DNA of 64,000 bases, taken from Neckera pumila. Taxonomy: Eukaryota > Streptophyta > Bryopsida > Hypnales > Neckeraceae. The stretch lies in assembly GCA_963969595.1 (NCBI GenBank), contig OZ018416.1, positions 10,618,065-10,682,064 on the forward strand. The letters run 5' to 3'. Positions within the stretch are counted from its first letter, which is position 1; each line of letters starts with the position of its first letter. This document shows positions 44,401 through 56,084 of the stretch, piece by piece. The translations under genes were made by a program, and so were the position numbers. The notes under the pieces were generated by a model. It saw only the letters and a list, made by a program, of their open reading frames with translations. It was not told where the DNA came from and ran no database searches.

Positions 44401-47400
44401 TAGAAAAACTATTTATAAAAATTGAATAAAAAAATACCTTAGAAATATTTCCATCTGCCCAAATCACTGAAATTTCTCCATCTTTTAATTCAATTACATT
44501 TCCAACCCATGATAAGTCAATTATAGGATAGCTACATTTAGATTTTTTTTCATGCCCGCGTTTCCGTGCTACTCGTCCCTCTTTTTGAGGCATTTCAATA
44601 TCTTTATTATTTGCACCCTCAAGTTTTTCATCACCTACAATCTCTTTGTCATCTATATTAACATCTTTTAAAACCCCTAATTCATACTCTATATAGGAAG
44701 TTGTACCTGCAAAGATAAGAGCAATTACAAAATTATTTTAATACTTCCAAAATACATGTAGTCTTAAATTATATATGAATACTATACCTTTAGAACCAAG
44801 TATAAAACCTATTACCAGTGAGTAGAATGTGAGAACCTTGGTCAAGTACTTCTTTTTCACATTCATTCAGTTTCATCATCGATTGTCCCATTGTCAATTG
44901 CACAACCACATCTCCAAGACGATAGTTAAAATGAGGGTGTTCAACTACCTCATACACACTTACGCTCTCTTCTACAAATGATGAGTGAGAAATATTGAGT
45001 TTTTCAGCTCGTTCCAACCATCGAACTATAGCCGTCCTTTGTGTTGCATTAACATTTTTTATTATGCCTACACAAGATCAAACATCCTTTCTATATATAA
45101 TACATTGAGATTTTGCAATGAATACATGATTGCTCTTTTTCACTGAAGAAATTTGTAAATATATTTAATTATTCAATAATAACTAATTTTCTACACACTG
45201 CAATATTTCTCAATAGACAGTGTTTAGAATTGATGGGTCTTCTTGTGGCATGTTAAAAGCTTAACATTTTAGTTGATCAAATTACATTTATATTTACTAA
45301 ATATTTAATTTTTATTTATCATTCTTCAAAAATAATGCAAAACAAGTATAAAAAGGATCCAAGATTTATACCTACACGATGCTCTAAATGGTTGATGTCT
45401 TCACCCTCTAAGCCTTGGTCCATTACAAATTGTTCTGGCCAAAATTCATGATCGCCAAGGTATTCAACGGGTACGAGTGAAGAAGCTTCTAGGCCACAAG
45501 ACCTACTTCCGTCTTGCCACAGGACATCCACTTTTGTCTTGGTTTTCACTACCAATGCAGCATGTTCTATTCCTCTTGCTCTTTTCATAATTTTTTTGCG
45601 TTCTCTTTTTGTTGCTCTTTTTTGTTGTTTGTTCAGTTTTTGCTTGTGCACATCTAAAATACCAACAACTGTATCGATGTCTAAAGTAGAAGATGATGAA
45701 CTGACTAGTTTTTTATCATCGTTGAAATCTATAGGACTACTATGACCCGTAGGTATATTGTAGAATAACTGTTGATTCAAAATGTTTGTTTCATTTCCAA
45801 CAACCAAAGAATGTTCGTTTGCACCAAATCCTGGAGGTAAAAGAAGCCAATCACCTAGTTGGCAGTTGATATGTGATTTGTACATGAGTGGATGAAGTGA
45901 AGAAGGTTTTTGCAGCATTGCAGGTACTGCTGAAGGTTGTAAACCTGTAGATGTATTTGGATAGTTAAATATTTCAACAAATGAAATACCAATGTGCATT
46001 TAGAAAACCAAGAAAACTATGTGCTAATAAGCTTGAAGAAATTACAAAATATAAATCCTAAGCTTTTAAAGTCATGTCATTCAAAGAATATTTTAGAATT
46101 TGACGAGGTGACGTGTAAAACAAACATTTTTATAAAGAATTGCATTTGATGTAAGAAATTAGAAAATTTCAAGGATATTTTGAATTGAAAATTTACTTAA
46201 TGCTATATAATATAGAAAAGTTTTGATGATATACCTGATAATGTAAGAGATGAAGTTATCCAGAAGACCAAAATTGACCCAACTTCAACTGCACTTATTG
46301 TTCCTTCTGTTTGGGTTGCCTTCCAAGAACCTTTTAGCCACTTTGCGAATTTGAATACTCCAGGAGTAGCACCTCGTACTTTTTGTCCTGGATAGTAAGG
46401 AGAATTTTTTTCATCCATGAAAATACTTTGTATGGGAATTAAATGCTCAGTATCAGCTTGAAAAATCTTGCACTTAGCTCTTCCATCAAACATCACAGTC
46501 ACATTGTCCATAACTTCTTCAATACGTCCAAGCCAATTATTATGAATTACATAATCCCCTGGCATGTACAAACGTACCTAGATAAAAAAATAAAAAATAA
46601 AAAAAATAATTTATAAAAATAAATTTTAATTAGAAATAGATGTACAAATTAAAGGTTTGGTCAAAACTATGAGTACCCAATACAACAACTATCTATAAAC
46701 TAATAAATATGATGTAAACTGAATATCTTTTATGTTTTCAAAAATCTATGAAAGATGTTGAAAAAACTTGACTTTTCTAGAAGTAAGAAATATTTAGTAT
46801 GGAGGTATTCACATTAGAAAATAAAAATCACCTCATTTTTTTGTCCTATATATACATTTTGGTAGATTTCTAAAATTTAACAAGAATATGTTTGTTGTCT
46901 CCTTGCTTTAAATTTTTTTTTTTGTAGATAGGATAATGAATTTACTCTTCTGACATCTTCCATCCAAGCTATTTCATGTAAACACTCTTTTCTATGATTA
47001 TTAATTAGAAAAAAAGTAATTTGAATTCCAAAAGGTGAATATTTTCACAACAGAATCAATTTTTCCTAAATAGATTCTATTCTTTTATGACTTAGGTAGA
47101 TTAAAAAATATTCAATTATAAAAAATTAAAGAAAAATTGGTACATATCTAGGTCTTATTTCTTTAAGGACCATATCTTTTTGAATGGAACCTATTTTAAA
47201 TCAAATATTAAAAGGTAAAGAATTTGAATCAAATCAGAAGTAATTCACTATATTTTTTTTAAAAGAACATTGCCATTCACATGTTTTGTATAGACTTTTA
47301 TCAAGAATTTCTATTATTTTAATTCATGGCCAAAGAACATTTAAGTAAAAATATTGTAGTATATTGACTTACAACATGTCAATTTAGTTGTAAACGTTAT

Positions 47401-47901
47401 AAGAATTTTATGTATAAATAATTAGAATATATACGTGAATTATTGGAGTAATATGTAAAAAAATTTGTATTTTAAATATTAAATCAAAAAATTATAACTT
47501 ACTAATCGAAGCCTGCAACTATCAATTCCTTCTACAATTTTTCCATTGATAAGCTCTAAATCCACAGACATAGAAACGTCCATTACAATGCCTGTTTGGC
47601 CTATAGGATTTTCAAAAGGAGCTACAACATCTCCAAGTGTGAAGGATCGATCAATCACCCTAAGATTAATGACATCCTCGTCTATTTCTTGAGACTTCAG
47701 CCACAATACTCTAGCAAAACCAGCAGGAATGCATTTACTATCATCATCTTCATTAGTCATTTCTAAATTTGAATTAGATATTGAGTCACCCGATAATCTA
47801 GAGACTATTCCAACATTTTGTGGATTTGAGATAGATTGCACCAAGTCTTCTCTAATGAGTTGTATTTTTGGTTGCAATTGACCATCAGACCCCACCAACA
47901 T
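41424..47901 (-). CDS. UBE2O-type ubiquitin-conjugating enzyme (PHO2/UBC23-like)
   Basis: Eleven exons were rebuilt on the minus strand: 47901-47503, 46577-46235, 45944-45372, 45067-44816, 44706-44438, 44276-44151, 43889-43167, 42817-42748, 42461-42322, 42122-41811 and 41582-41424, about 1,121 aa. The N-terminal two thirds hold repeated SH3-like modules with the family phrases DRSFTLGDVVAPFENPIGQT, MPGDYVIHNNWLGR, SPYYPGQKV, VLWQDGSRSCGLEASSLVPV, FNYRLGDVVVQL and LSWVGNVIELKDGEISVIWA. The C-terminal UBC domain begins near residue 900 (SIYVRIYEDRMDLLRAAIMG) and has NPNLYENGNVCLSLLNTW with the catalytic Cys at about 987. In angiosperms PHO2/UBC24 limits phosphate uptake by degrading transporters and PHO1, and UBC23 is its paralogue; the length favours the UBC23 side. 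The donor of exon 6 (44151 or 44147) and the end of exon 7 are uncertain. No miR399 sites were sought in detail. Confidence 0.87.
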
Positions 47902-48068
47902 TCTCACAATTTTTGATGTGAATATTTACTTCAATTTTGTCTTTAAAAACATACCAAAATTATCTATGATGTAGAGCTAATTGTCATTACAAACGTTTAG
48001 AAGTTATTGTAAGAACTTCTTTAACCTTTCAATTTTGTTTGGAATAGACATATGAAATATATATTTAA

Positions 48069-48248
48069 TTAACTTAAGTCAAATAGTATTTTTATAGGAC
48101 GACGTCTTCGAAGACCACCATTTTGACATTCATCATTTCTTTCTTTTGATCTTTTCTTAAACTCTTCTTCCTTCTCAATTTTGTTTAAGGCATGTGCAAT
48201 ATCCTTCACTGAAGGGCCACTAGAGAGGTTAGGATTGATTGACAACAT
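48069..48248 (-). CDS. Small coding-like ORF upstream of the E2 gene, 59 aa
   Basis: The ATG is at 48248 and the TAA at 48069-48071. The product is polar and charged: SVKDIAHALNKIEKEEEFKK followed by a basic GLRRRRPIKI. It stands out because the DNA around it is over 70% AT and otherwise full of stops. It lies 168 bp upstream of the E2 start on the same strand, so it could be a 5' exon or upstream ORF of that gene, or a fragment of another gene. No family recognised. Confidence 0.3.
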   Translation of the reverse strand: MLSINPNLSSGPSVKDIAHALNKIEKEEEFKKRSKERNDECQNGGLRRRRPIKILFDLS

Positions 48249-50562
48249 AATTTTTAAGAATTACTACTTAGTCTAAGATCTTTCACATCCAATTTTACAC
48301 TTCTCAAATTTCAAGTTTCAAAAAAGTTCTTCAACTTAAGGTGATAGTTGAATGTAAATGAAAATTTAGAAAGTTTTGATATTTTTGCACCTAATTTTAT
48401 ATTTTCTTATAGCTTAAAATATGTCCAATTTGTCATAGTTTATTTGATTCACCGATAGGAAAAATTTAATACTGTACTATCCAAATCCTTTTATTTATTT
48501 TTTAAATGATTCACAAATCTCATAAATGTAAGAACTTTTTTCACTTGTTTAGTAGTCAAGTATACCAAAAACATTAAAAATGTTGATTTCTTAAAATTTC
48601 AAAATTTAGCAAGCTAAATAGTTCAAATTTATCAATAATCAAGCTTTTTGTTTCATGTATCAAATCATCATGAAAAATCAAAGCATGATTTAAGTGATTC
48701 AATTAGAAAACAAATCTTATTAAACATTATAATGTATATGGCAAAAAATTCAAAGCTTTTCCAATTTCCATCGCATATAACTTTAGAATTCAATTTTTTT
48801 TTGTAATTATCCTCTCATAGTCATATGTGGACTAGTTTTTTCACTTTATAGGAATCTTCCTTGTAATTAAAACCATCTCTACCTAGTTGACATCCTTGAA
48901 CATTCTTATCCAAAAATCAATAAAGAAAAAGCTTATCTTTATTGAAAATCTTGACAAGGTATATTGACATGATAGTTTAGGATTTATATATTGCATATGA
49001 TAACGTCAAAATACATTTGGGCAATGATAGCATTTGACAATCTTCTTTCTTTGTTACAAAATTTGATTGAAAATCAAAGATATTTCCATGAAATCTTTTT
49101 GTCTATTTGAAACCAAAAGACACACAACTCTTGGTATATATAAGCTCAAGGCATTTTTTATAAACAAACCTTCTCATCATTTTATTATTTTTTAGCATTG
49201 TCTACATTTCATTTGTCATTTAAATTGCATTGTAGTAAAGTATTATTGACATAAAATTCTGATATTTGAAGAACAAATGCCTATGTCCAAAGGCTATGAG
49301 TGAATTTTATCCACCAATGGCATTTCTAACACCTAATTTCTTCTTCACAATGTAGGTTCACAATGTAAGTTTTTAGTGAATCCCCTATTTTGATATTTTT
49401 TTTGTATATAGATGTGCTTAAAATTTTTAACTTTAGTTGTACAAAAGTAAATATTACTTTATTAAGTATGCATGGAATTAATTGTCGAAAATATTGACCA
49501 TTAGATTTTAAGATTATAATAATTTTGGATAATCAATTTTATAGGCAAAAAACGGAGCTTTTGGAGAAGAAAAATCATTAGAAGATGAATAATGTTTTTT
49601 TACCTCTCTAAAATTTTTACTGGAATTTAAAGTAAATGCATTATTTTTTAATTTAAAAAAATTAAAAATTAAAAATTCTCTCAAATTCATATGTGTTTTC
49701 AAATAAAAAGAGTAGAAAGCCAAAATTGACCAAATGGAATCCTACAAATTTAAAAAAAATTTATATATGTGTCAATTCTTGAAAGAAAAATGTAACTAAA
49801 ATGATTCCAATTCCAAATTGAATTGTGTATTTTCAAAATTGCTAAAAATACAAATTTGAAAGGATTTTTTCTAGTCCTATTTTATTTGTGCAGACCAAAG
49901 ACTAGAAATGTCCAAGGAAAATTTCTTTAAATCCCCACAGTTCTTTTCATTGTCAAAATATTGTATTTCCTAAATAAAATATTAAGATAATTTTTACACT
50001 AAAATTTTTTAAATTGAAAAATGCAACAAGTATGTCAACTTGTTACTCTACAAGATGTCAATATCCTATTTTACAAAATATTGAGATTTGTTCCATCCTA
50101 TCAAGAACTTGCCATTGAATTTGAAGAAAATACATTGTGTCCTTTTAGTCCTTTACTGGTTAAAATCATAATAGTATGTCAATTATAAAAAATTGTAGAT
50201 AGAGAGAATAACTTTTAGTTATGAAAATAAAGGTAATGAATTTTAATTTGTTAAAATGATACAAAAATTGCAATAGTAATTTGGAACAACAACTTGTAGA
50301 TACAAGTAAACTTATGCATTGATGTGTGTACAATCTATTTTTGAAGTTTTGAGCAAGAGAGGGGTCTATTTGAATTGCGCATCTAAAGTAATGGATTTTG
50401 AATTGAAATGACTAAAATTGACGCCTAGATTATTTTAACTCCTTTTTGTGTATCCTTAATTCCTTTTTTGAAAGCCTAGAGTGTTTTGCTTTGTTAAGAC
50501 ATCCATCACAAAAATAGTCATTTCAAGTGTACCCTTTTTTGTATGCTTTCATCCACAATGTA
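48249..50562. other. AT-rich intergenic stretch, no gene seen
   Basis: About 75% AT. The 69-codon minus-strand ORF at 49514-49723 is low-complexity and not supported. No bounded element recognised. Confidence 0.4.
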
Positions 50563-51445
50563 TTAACCCCTAAAAATCTTTGACTATGTTTTCACCAAAA
50601 CCGCTCTAAAACTGCCATTTCTAGTACAAAGTATGAAATTTTTGAACACATGTAACCATAGGATCTTTTAGTACGTTGTTTGAAAAGATGTGGAATAATA
50701 ATAGCATTTGGAGTGACAGAAATCCTTTTTTTGACCCTACAAAAAAATAGGCAACTGCACTACACAAGGTCACATTTGTATGAAAATGTCAAAAATGGTT
50801 GTGCATCTTTGGATTCATCTCCTAAGGAAAGTTGGCTACATGCTCAAAAAATTTCAGGTCATTTGGAATTGTACAACATATACAAAAAAAATAGTAAGTA
50901 GAAAGAAGTAGAAAATGATTCAAAATACTAAAATTGTTAAAAATTTAGTTACAGAGTTGAAAAATGTCAATCCCAATGTTTGTAAGGTTGTACTAAACAT
51001 TCTACATCCAATGTTTTTATTTTTTTTCAAAAATATTGAAAATGGAGTTAAATAAAGGACTTCGAAGTTTATTTTAGAGTAGAGATTTTATATCTACCCT
51101 CTACTTAAACTCCTCATAACTTTCATCCCATAAATCAAAATGGAATGATTCAAAGCTTTTCACGTATATATATAAATCTAGAAAACCAACTTCAAATTTT
51201 TATCTCTTAAAGAAGTTATTTTTATATATATACCCAAACTGCCCGGCCTCGCACAAAACTACATGTCATGCAATAATTTTTTAATCATATAACCAAAAGT
51301 TATGAAAATTATTAAGCCTTAAAGCTATTCCTCAACCACATACTGTGTGAAAAATTCAAAGAAAAAAAATAAAAATTCCATTCATAGTGAGCTGCTCAGA
51401 ATATCTATGTTGCCAAAAAATGGCACGTGGGACTTTAGGAATTAT
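50563..51445 (+). mobile_element. TTAA-flanked MITE, about 883 bp, third copy (degraded)
   Basis: It starts TTAA-CCCCTAAAAATC (TTAA at 50563-50566), continues AAACTGCCATTTCTAGTACA as in the other copies, and ends GTGGGACTTTAGGAATTAT near 51445, where the right TTAA has become TTAT. Internally it matches the reverse of 20260-21194, for example TTCACGTATATATAAATCTA against TTCCACGTATATATAACTCT. This subfamily pairs better with the 20260 copy than with the 6245 and 59305 copies. Confidence 0.7.
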
Positions 51446-53630
51446 GTCTTCAACCTTTGAGCTTTGTTGCCTCATATAGGATGAATTATGCCATATCAAT
51501 TTGAAGTCCATCTCCATCAGGATAATACTCCTTTTTTTTGAATTTATAAATTTTAAAATATAATAAAATTTGATAAATTTAAGTAGTTTAAAATTTGATA
51601 AATTTTTGAATTTCTAAACTTGTCAGTTCATTAATTTATATGTTTATTTTTCTTTTGAAATTTAAAACCTTAAAAATTAGTATTTTGAGCATTTCAAGAT
51701 TATAAAATCTGCAATTAGTTATCACTAGTAGTGTGGAGATAAGCAAAGCTCTAAATCAAATGACAACCTTTAAGCTAGAGCTAGTTTATGCATTAATGTA
51801 TACTATACTTGGAGGTTAAAGTCAACATTTTGTACCAAGTAATTAATTAAATTTGGCAAATGTGAGTTGGTAGGTGCTTAAAAATAGAAAGATCTACTTT
51901 TTTTTTCCATACATTTAAAAAAAAAATTCCAAAAGAATTCCAAAAGAATTTCATCATTTGTTTTTTAAGATAGTTTTTGCTAACTGAGACTACTTGGGAT
52001 GGTATAGTATATGTTTCAGAAGATTTGAGCAATCATAGGATTTGTTTGAGGTGTGCAACTAGAAAATAGAAATATGAAGTTACACAATTAAAATTAAAGC
52101 CCTAATAGTTCAACATCCATTGTGATTGTCCTTTCATTTATGTATAGATTTATTTTGGAAGTCTTTTCTTATACATTGAAATCCATAATGCATTTGAACT
52201 CTACCATATAGTTACATTCTATTAGGATGATATACCCGTTAGGAAAAGATCTACTATACTAAAATGTCAACTTTAAGTTGCTTGTTAGATGATATGTTTA
52301 CCAAATTTGAGCCATTATTTATGTCTTTTGGATTTAGTGTTCCCTTCTAAGCAACTCTTCTATGTTTGTTGAATACTTAATTTAATCCATTAAATAATAT
52401 AAAATTTCATCCAATTGAAATTGAAATTGAAAATTGAAAATAATTTTTTATTTATAAACAAAATATGAAAGGTTTCTACATTTAAAAACTCTGTAAAAAG
52501 TGAATTAAAAATATATTTTCAAAGAAGAAAACACAATTACAAAACTGTGCTTGACATTCGCAGATAGGATTTGTGGCTGGTGACTATCGATAGATCCTTG
52601 TTCCTAATGTAATTGAAAACAATGCTTTAAAAAAAGATGCTAAGAACTTTTATTGACTTTTGGTTACAAGTTATTTGGAAAAATTTCACCAAAGAAGCTA
52701 GTTTTCAATACAAAGCAATAGATGACTAACCCCTAAGCAGCCCTTAAAAGAGAATCTACACTTAAAAAGTAGTAAAATGACAAATTGAGCATAGTTAGTG
52801 TATTGTTCATTGTATTGTATTTTGTTTGCAACAACAAAATTGGAGGCAGCAGAATTGAGCAAGATTAATAAACTTTCTAATAATATTTAGAATTGGATGC
52901 AATTTTTATAAATAGTTAAATGATTGTAATGGAATAATGTTAGACTACATTCTAATGGGACGTCTAAACCTTATTTTGGAGGGAAAATCAATGAAGATTG
53001 AAGAAGAATATAAAATCCTACAGTCTTCTGATTTTTTTATTTTGAAATTCTAGATTTTATAGATCCTAAAAACTACAAAATTAAAACAATTGAAAATAAT
53101 TGAAAATAATTTTAAAAACTAATAAAAAATTATAACTTTGAAAGTTTGTTCTAAAAATTCATTGTGGAAGTTTGAAACATTAAAGACTATGAAAGTTGCT
53201 AAGAATTAAAAAGACCAAAAAATAACTTAAATAGCATGTCAAAAAAATCTTCAACATTCATTGGATGTTGTTAAAAACTTGTGGCACTTCTTTATGGATG
53301 ATAAGGATATTTTTGAACTACAACATAGTAATTTTGTATACTTCTATTATTTTCAGACTTTTGTCCCAATCCCAATCACTAAAATTTTTAAAGATTTTAG
53401 CATGGTGTAATATATATGTAACTTTGAAAAAATACTATGGCCTCTTTTAATATTTTATTCTTCATTTATTTACTCTTCAAGCATGTATGTCGCACCATTT
53501 TTGACAATAAATGTATAAAGGTTGTAGTCATAAAAAATTATTTTAAATTCATATTTTGGTTTTTAAATGACTTCAACAAGATAATGCAACTTCTTTATTA
53601 TTGATAAATCAATCCCTTAAATGAGGCTAT
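51446..53630. other. AT-rich intergenic stretch, no gene seen
   Basis: About 73% AT. The 61-codon ORFs at 51847-52032 and 53265-53450 are not supported. Nothing bounded was recognised. Confidence 0.4.
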
Positions 53631-53930
53631 TTGTTTGTTTGTTTGTTTGTTTTGTTTGTAGCGTGGACAACTTCCTGACCGTGCGTCTCCCGGCCACGTG
53701 CTTGGTACCGTCGGAAAGCTCTCGCCAAGGAGGGGTGCACCGGCTTGGTTTCCGTGGCGTTTGGAGCGGTGGTGCAAAAGTTATTGAATTTCAAAGTATT
53801 TATTGATTAAAAAATTAGAAAATTACTTTTACTTTGATTTTGGTGGCGTTCTTGCTACTGGGAGTGGAACCGGGAGTAGAACTAGGAGTAGAATCGGAAG
53901 TGGAACCAGGAGTAGATGAATTTGGGCCAA
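53631..53930. repeat. GC-rich island with (TTTG)n tract and 12-bp minisatellite
   Basis: A (TTTG)n tract (53631-53659) leads into about 120 bp of GC-rich sequence (53661-53780), isolated in very AT-rich DNA. Downstream, at 53860-53919, five 12-bp units of the form GGGAGTGGAACC follow one another with few changes (GGGAGTAGAACT, AGGAGTAGAATC, GGAAGTGGAACC, AGGAGTAGATGA). It may be a fragment of a gene or transposon; no protein match was recognised. Confidence 0.6.
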
Positions 53931-55660
53931 TAGCACAGGGTCACACTAGTTCTAATTATATTATACTCAAATATTTTTGAAATGTACAAATTTAGACCTA
54001 TTTTGCATTTGAATAATTTGGTACTTTGAAAAAAAATCATTTTGGCTAATCTAAATACTTAAAAAATTATTGACAATTTTTCTCACCTAATTTTTATATT
54101 TTTTTTCAATCTTTACATTATTTGTAGTACATTGCATTGTCTCAAAGATTTCACATTAGCTTAAAAGTACTCCAAATGAACTTTGGCTTTAGTTGTGACA
54201 CTTTTGTTGTAGTGCCTCAAAATTATGATGTTATATTGCTATAGTCGTGAAGGATCAATTGGAAGATTTGGAGCCTTTATTTGCCAAAAAAAATCTATAT
54301 ATGTCAATATCCAAAAATATTTGATAATCAAGTTTTGACCAAAAGATCATCAAATATAAAGACATTTTTTCTTATTAATTTTTTTTAAATATGATTAATG
54401 TTTGAATATTTTGTCTTTTTAAACTATAGAGCACATTATTTCCTATAAAATTGTGATTTTTTTTATGACTTTGATTTTGAAATTAAAATATAAGATTCAT
54501 AATTTTGGAAAATAAAAGATTAATGTAAGTGTATATTTTAATGTGATAAAAAATAATGAAAAAAAATACTGAACAATGTAATGGAATTTTCAATTAAGCA
54601 CTTATCTTCCATTTGCATTAAATTTCTAAACAAACTTTGTAGAACATTATATTCAGTAGCCTTCAAAGAGGCTGCCTTTCCCTCTAGATCCCTTAGCGCT
54701 TTGACATTCAATTTTTGGACAACAAATGAATTGAATTAGACATTTTTTTTTCATTATACCTTGGATGAAGTCATCCTAATTGATGAAGATACTTTATTAA
54801 GCAGTTGTCTTATCTAATGGTTGAATTTGGTGTTATTAGAGTACATATTTTTCTAAAATTACAAAATAATGTGGAAGTATGTCAAATGGTTGACCATGCC
54901 CAAATTGCATTGATTCTAGTTCAAAATTGGGTTTGCAATAGTGAAGTTATAGATTTTGAAAATACAAACTTTCAAAAAATCACCATGTCAGGAGAATCTC
55001 ATTTCAAATTTATTCCAAAAAATTGTACTAAGAAAATGATAATATTTTGCTTGTAATTGAATGTAAAACAAATTTTGAAATTACTCTTTCAAAATGTGTA
55101 AGAAAAATTTGGTGATAGCATTGGTGAATCTAACTGCATGGACTGAAAGTCTGCAAATTTTATTTGTTTATCAATCCCAAATTATTCTTCCAAGTAGTAC
55201 TTCATAACAATTTTTTTACAAATGGACAATTTAAGAAAATATCCTATACGTTAAAGGATTAAGTATTAAGGTGGCAAGCTTTTGTGATGATTAAGTGAAA
55301 GTGAAATGAATACGGAGAGGATTCAATTTGAACTACCAAGCAAGCAAAAAAACAATAGAAAGACAAATAGGTGAGGCTTGTTGACAAAAGTTGAATGCTA
55401 AAACTAGCTCAAATAAAAGCTCTATCTATTGCAATGTTTGCTAAGCTAAACTTTTTGAAACAGCATGCCCATCATTTGTGTTCATGAGCCTAACTTTTCT
55501 TGCAACAAGCACTTTCAAAAGATCCAATTTTGCAATAGGTGAGAGAAGGTCACTGAAACCTTCTATCAAAGAAGTCAAGAGCAGAAGTTTATAGAGATTT
55601 AGAGGGATTTAAGTAAGGCCTAAGAATTGTCTATCCTAATTCAGCTGCAACACTCATTGG
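53931..55660. other. AT-rich intergenic stretch, no gene seen
   Basis: About 72% AT. The 83-codon ORF at 54805-55056 has no recognisable domain. No bounded repeat seen. Confidence 0.4.
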
Positions 55661-55981
55661 ATGGAAGAAGGAAAATTTGTCAACATCAACAAGTTAGCAC
55701 TTGCATTCTCTAGCTACAGATCACAAAGACCAGGATATGTACACTTTATATCAGATGAAGCTGAACTAGGAGTACCAGCTTACTTTGTGCATTTGAATAT
55801 TCACAATCCACTAAGATATAACATTCCAAAAAGCTTGAATCATCAAAAAGTTATACTCTTGTCCTTGGAAGCAGTTTGGGAGGCTACTCCACTCACCCGT
55901 AGCCAAGTCCAAAAGCTAGAAATGCCTAAAATTGCCAGAATGCACCTGATAAAACATCAAAAATTCTTCACATGTTTTTAG
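55661..55981 (+). CDS. Possible small ORF or gene fragment, 106 aa, unknown
   Basis: The frame is open for 106 codons in AT-rich DNA and reads like real protein (for example YRSQRPGYVHFISDEAELGV and LLSLEAVWEATPLTRSQVQK) rather than low-complexity noise. I recognise no family. It could be a fragment of a retrotransposon polyprotein or of a host gene. No clear promoter or splice context. Confidence 0.25.
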   Translation: MEEGKFVNINKLALAFSSYRSQRPGYVHFISDEAELGVPAYFVHLNIHNPLRYNIPKSLNHQKVILLSLEAVWEATPLTRSQVQKLEMPKIARMHLIKHQKFFTCF

Positions 55982-56084
55982 AGTCCATTAGAATCCATGA
56001 AACTTCTTCAGGAGGTCTTCAAGAGGAGAGCACAAGTATGACCTCTCTTGTACCCAATCCTTTGCATCATTTTGGATATGATAT

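Noticed and set aside
52722..52760. CTAACCCCTAAGCAGCCC as another TTAA-element end
   Set aside because: The target reads CTAA, the internal core AAACTGCCATTTCTA is missing, and no right end is nearby.
54805..55056. 83-codon plus-strand ORF
   Set aside because: No recognisable motif and AT-driven composition; expected by chance in this region.
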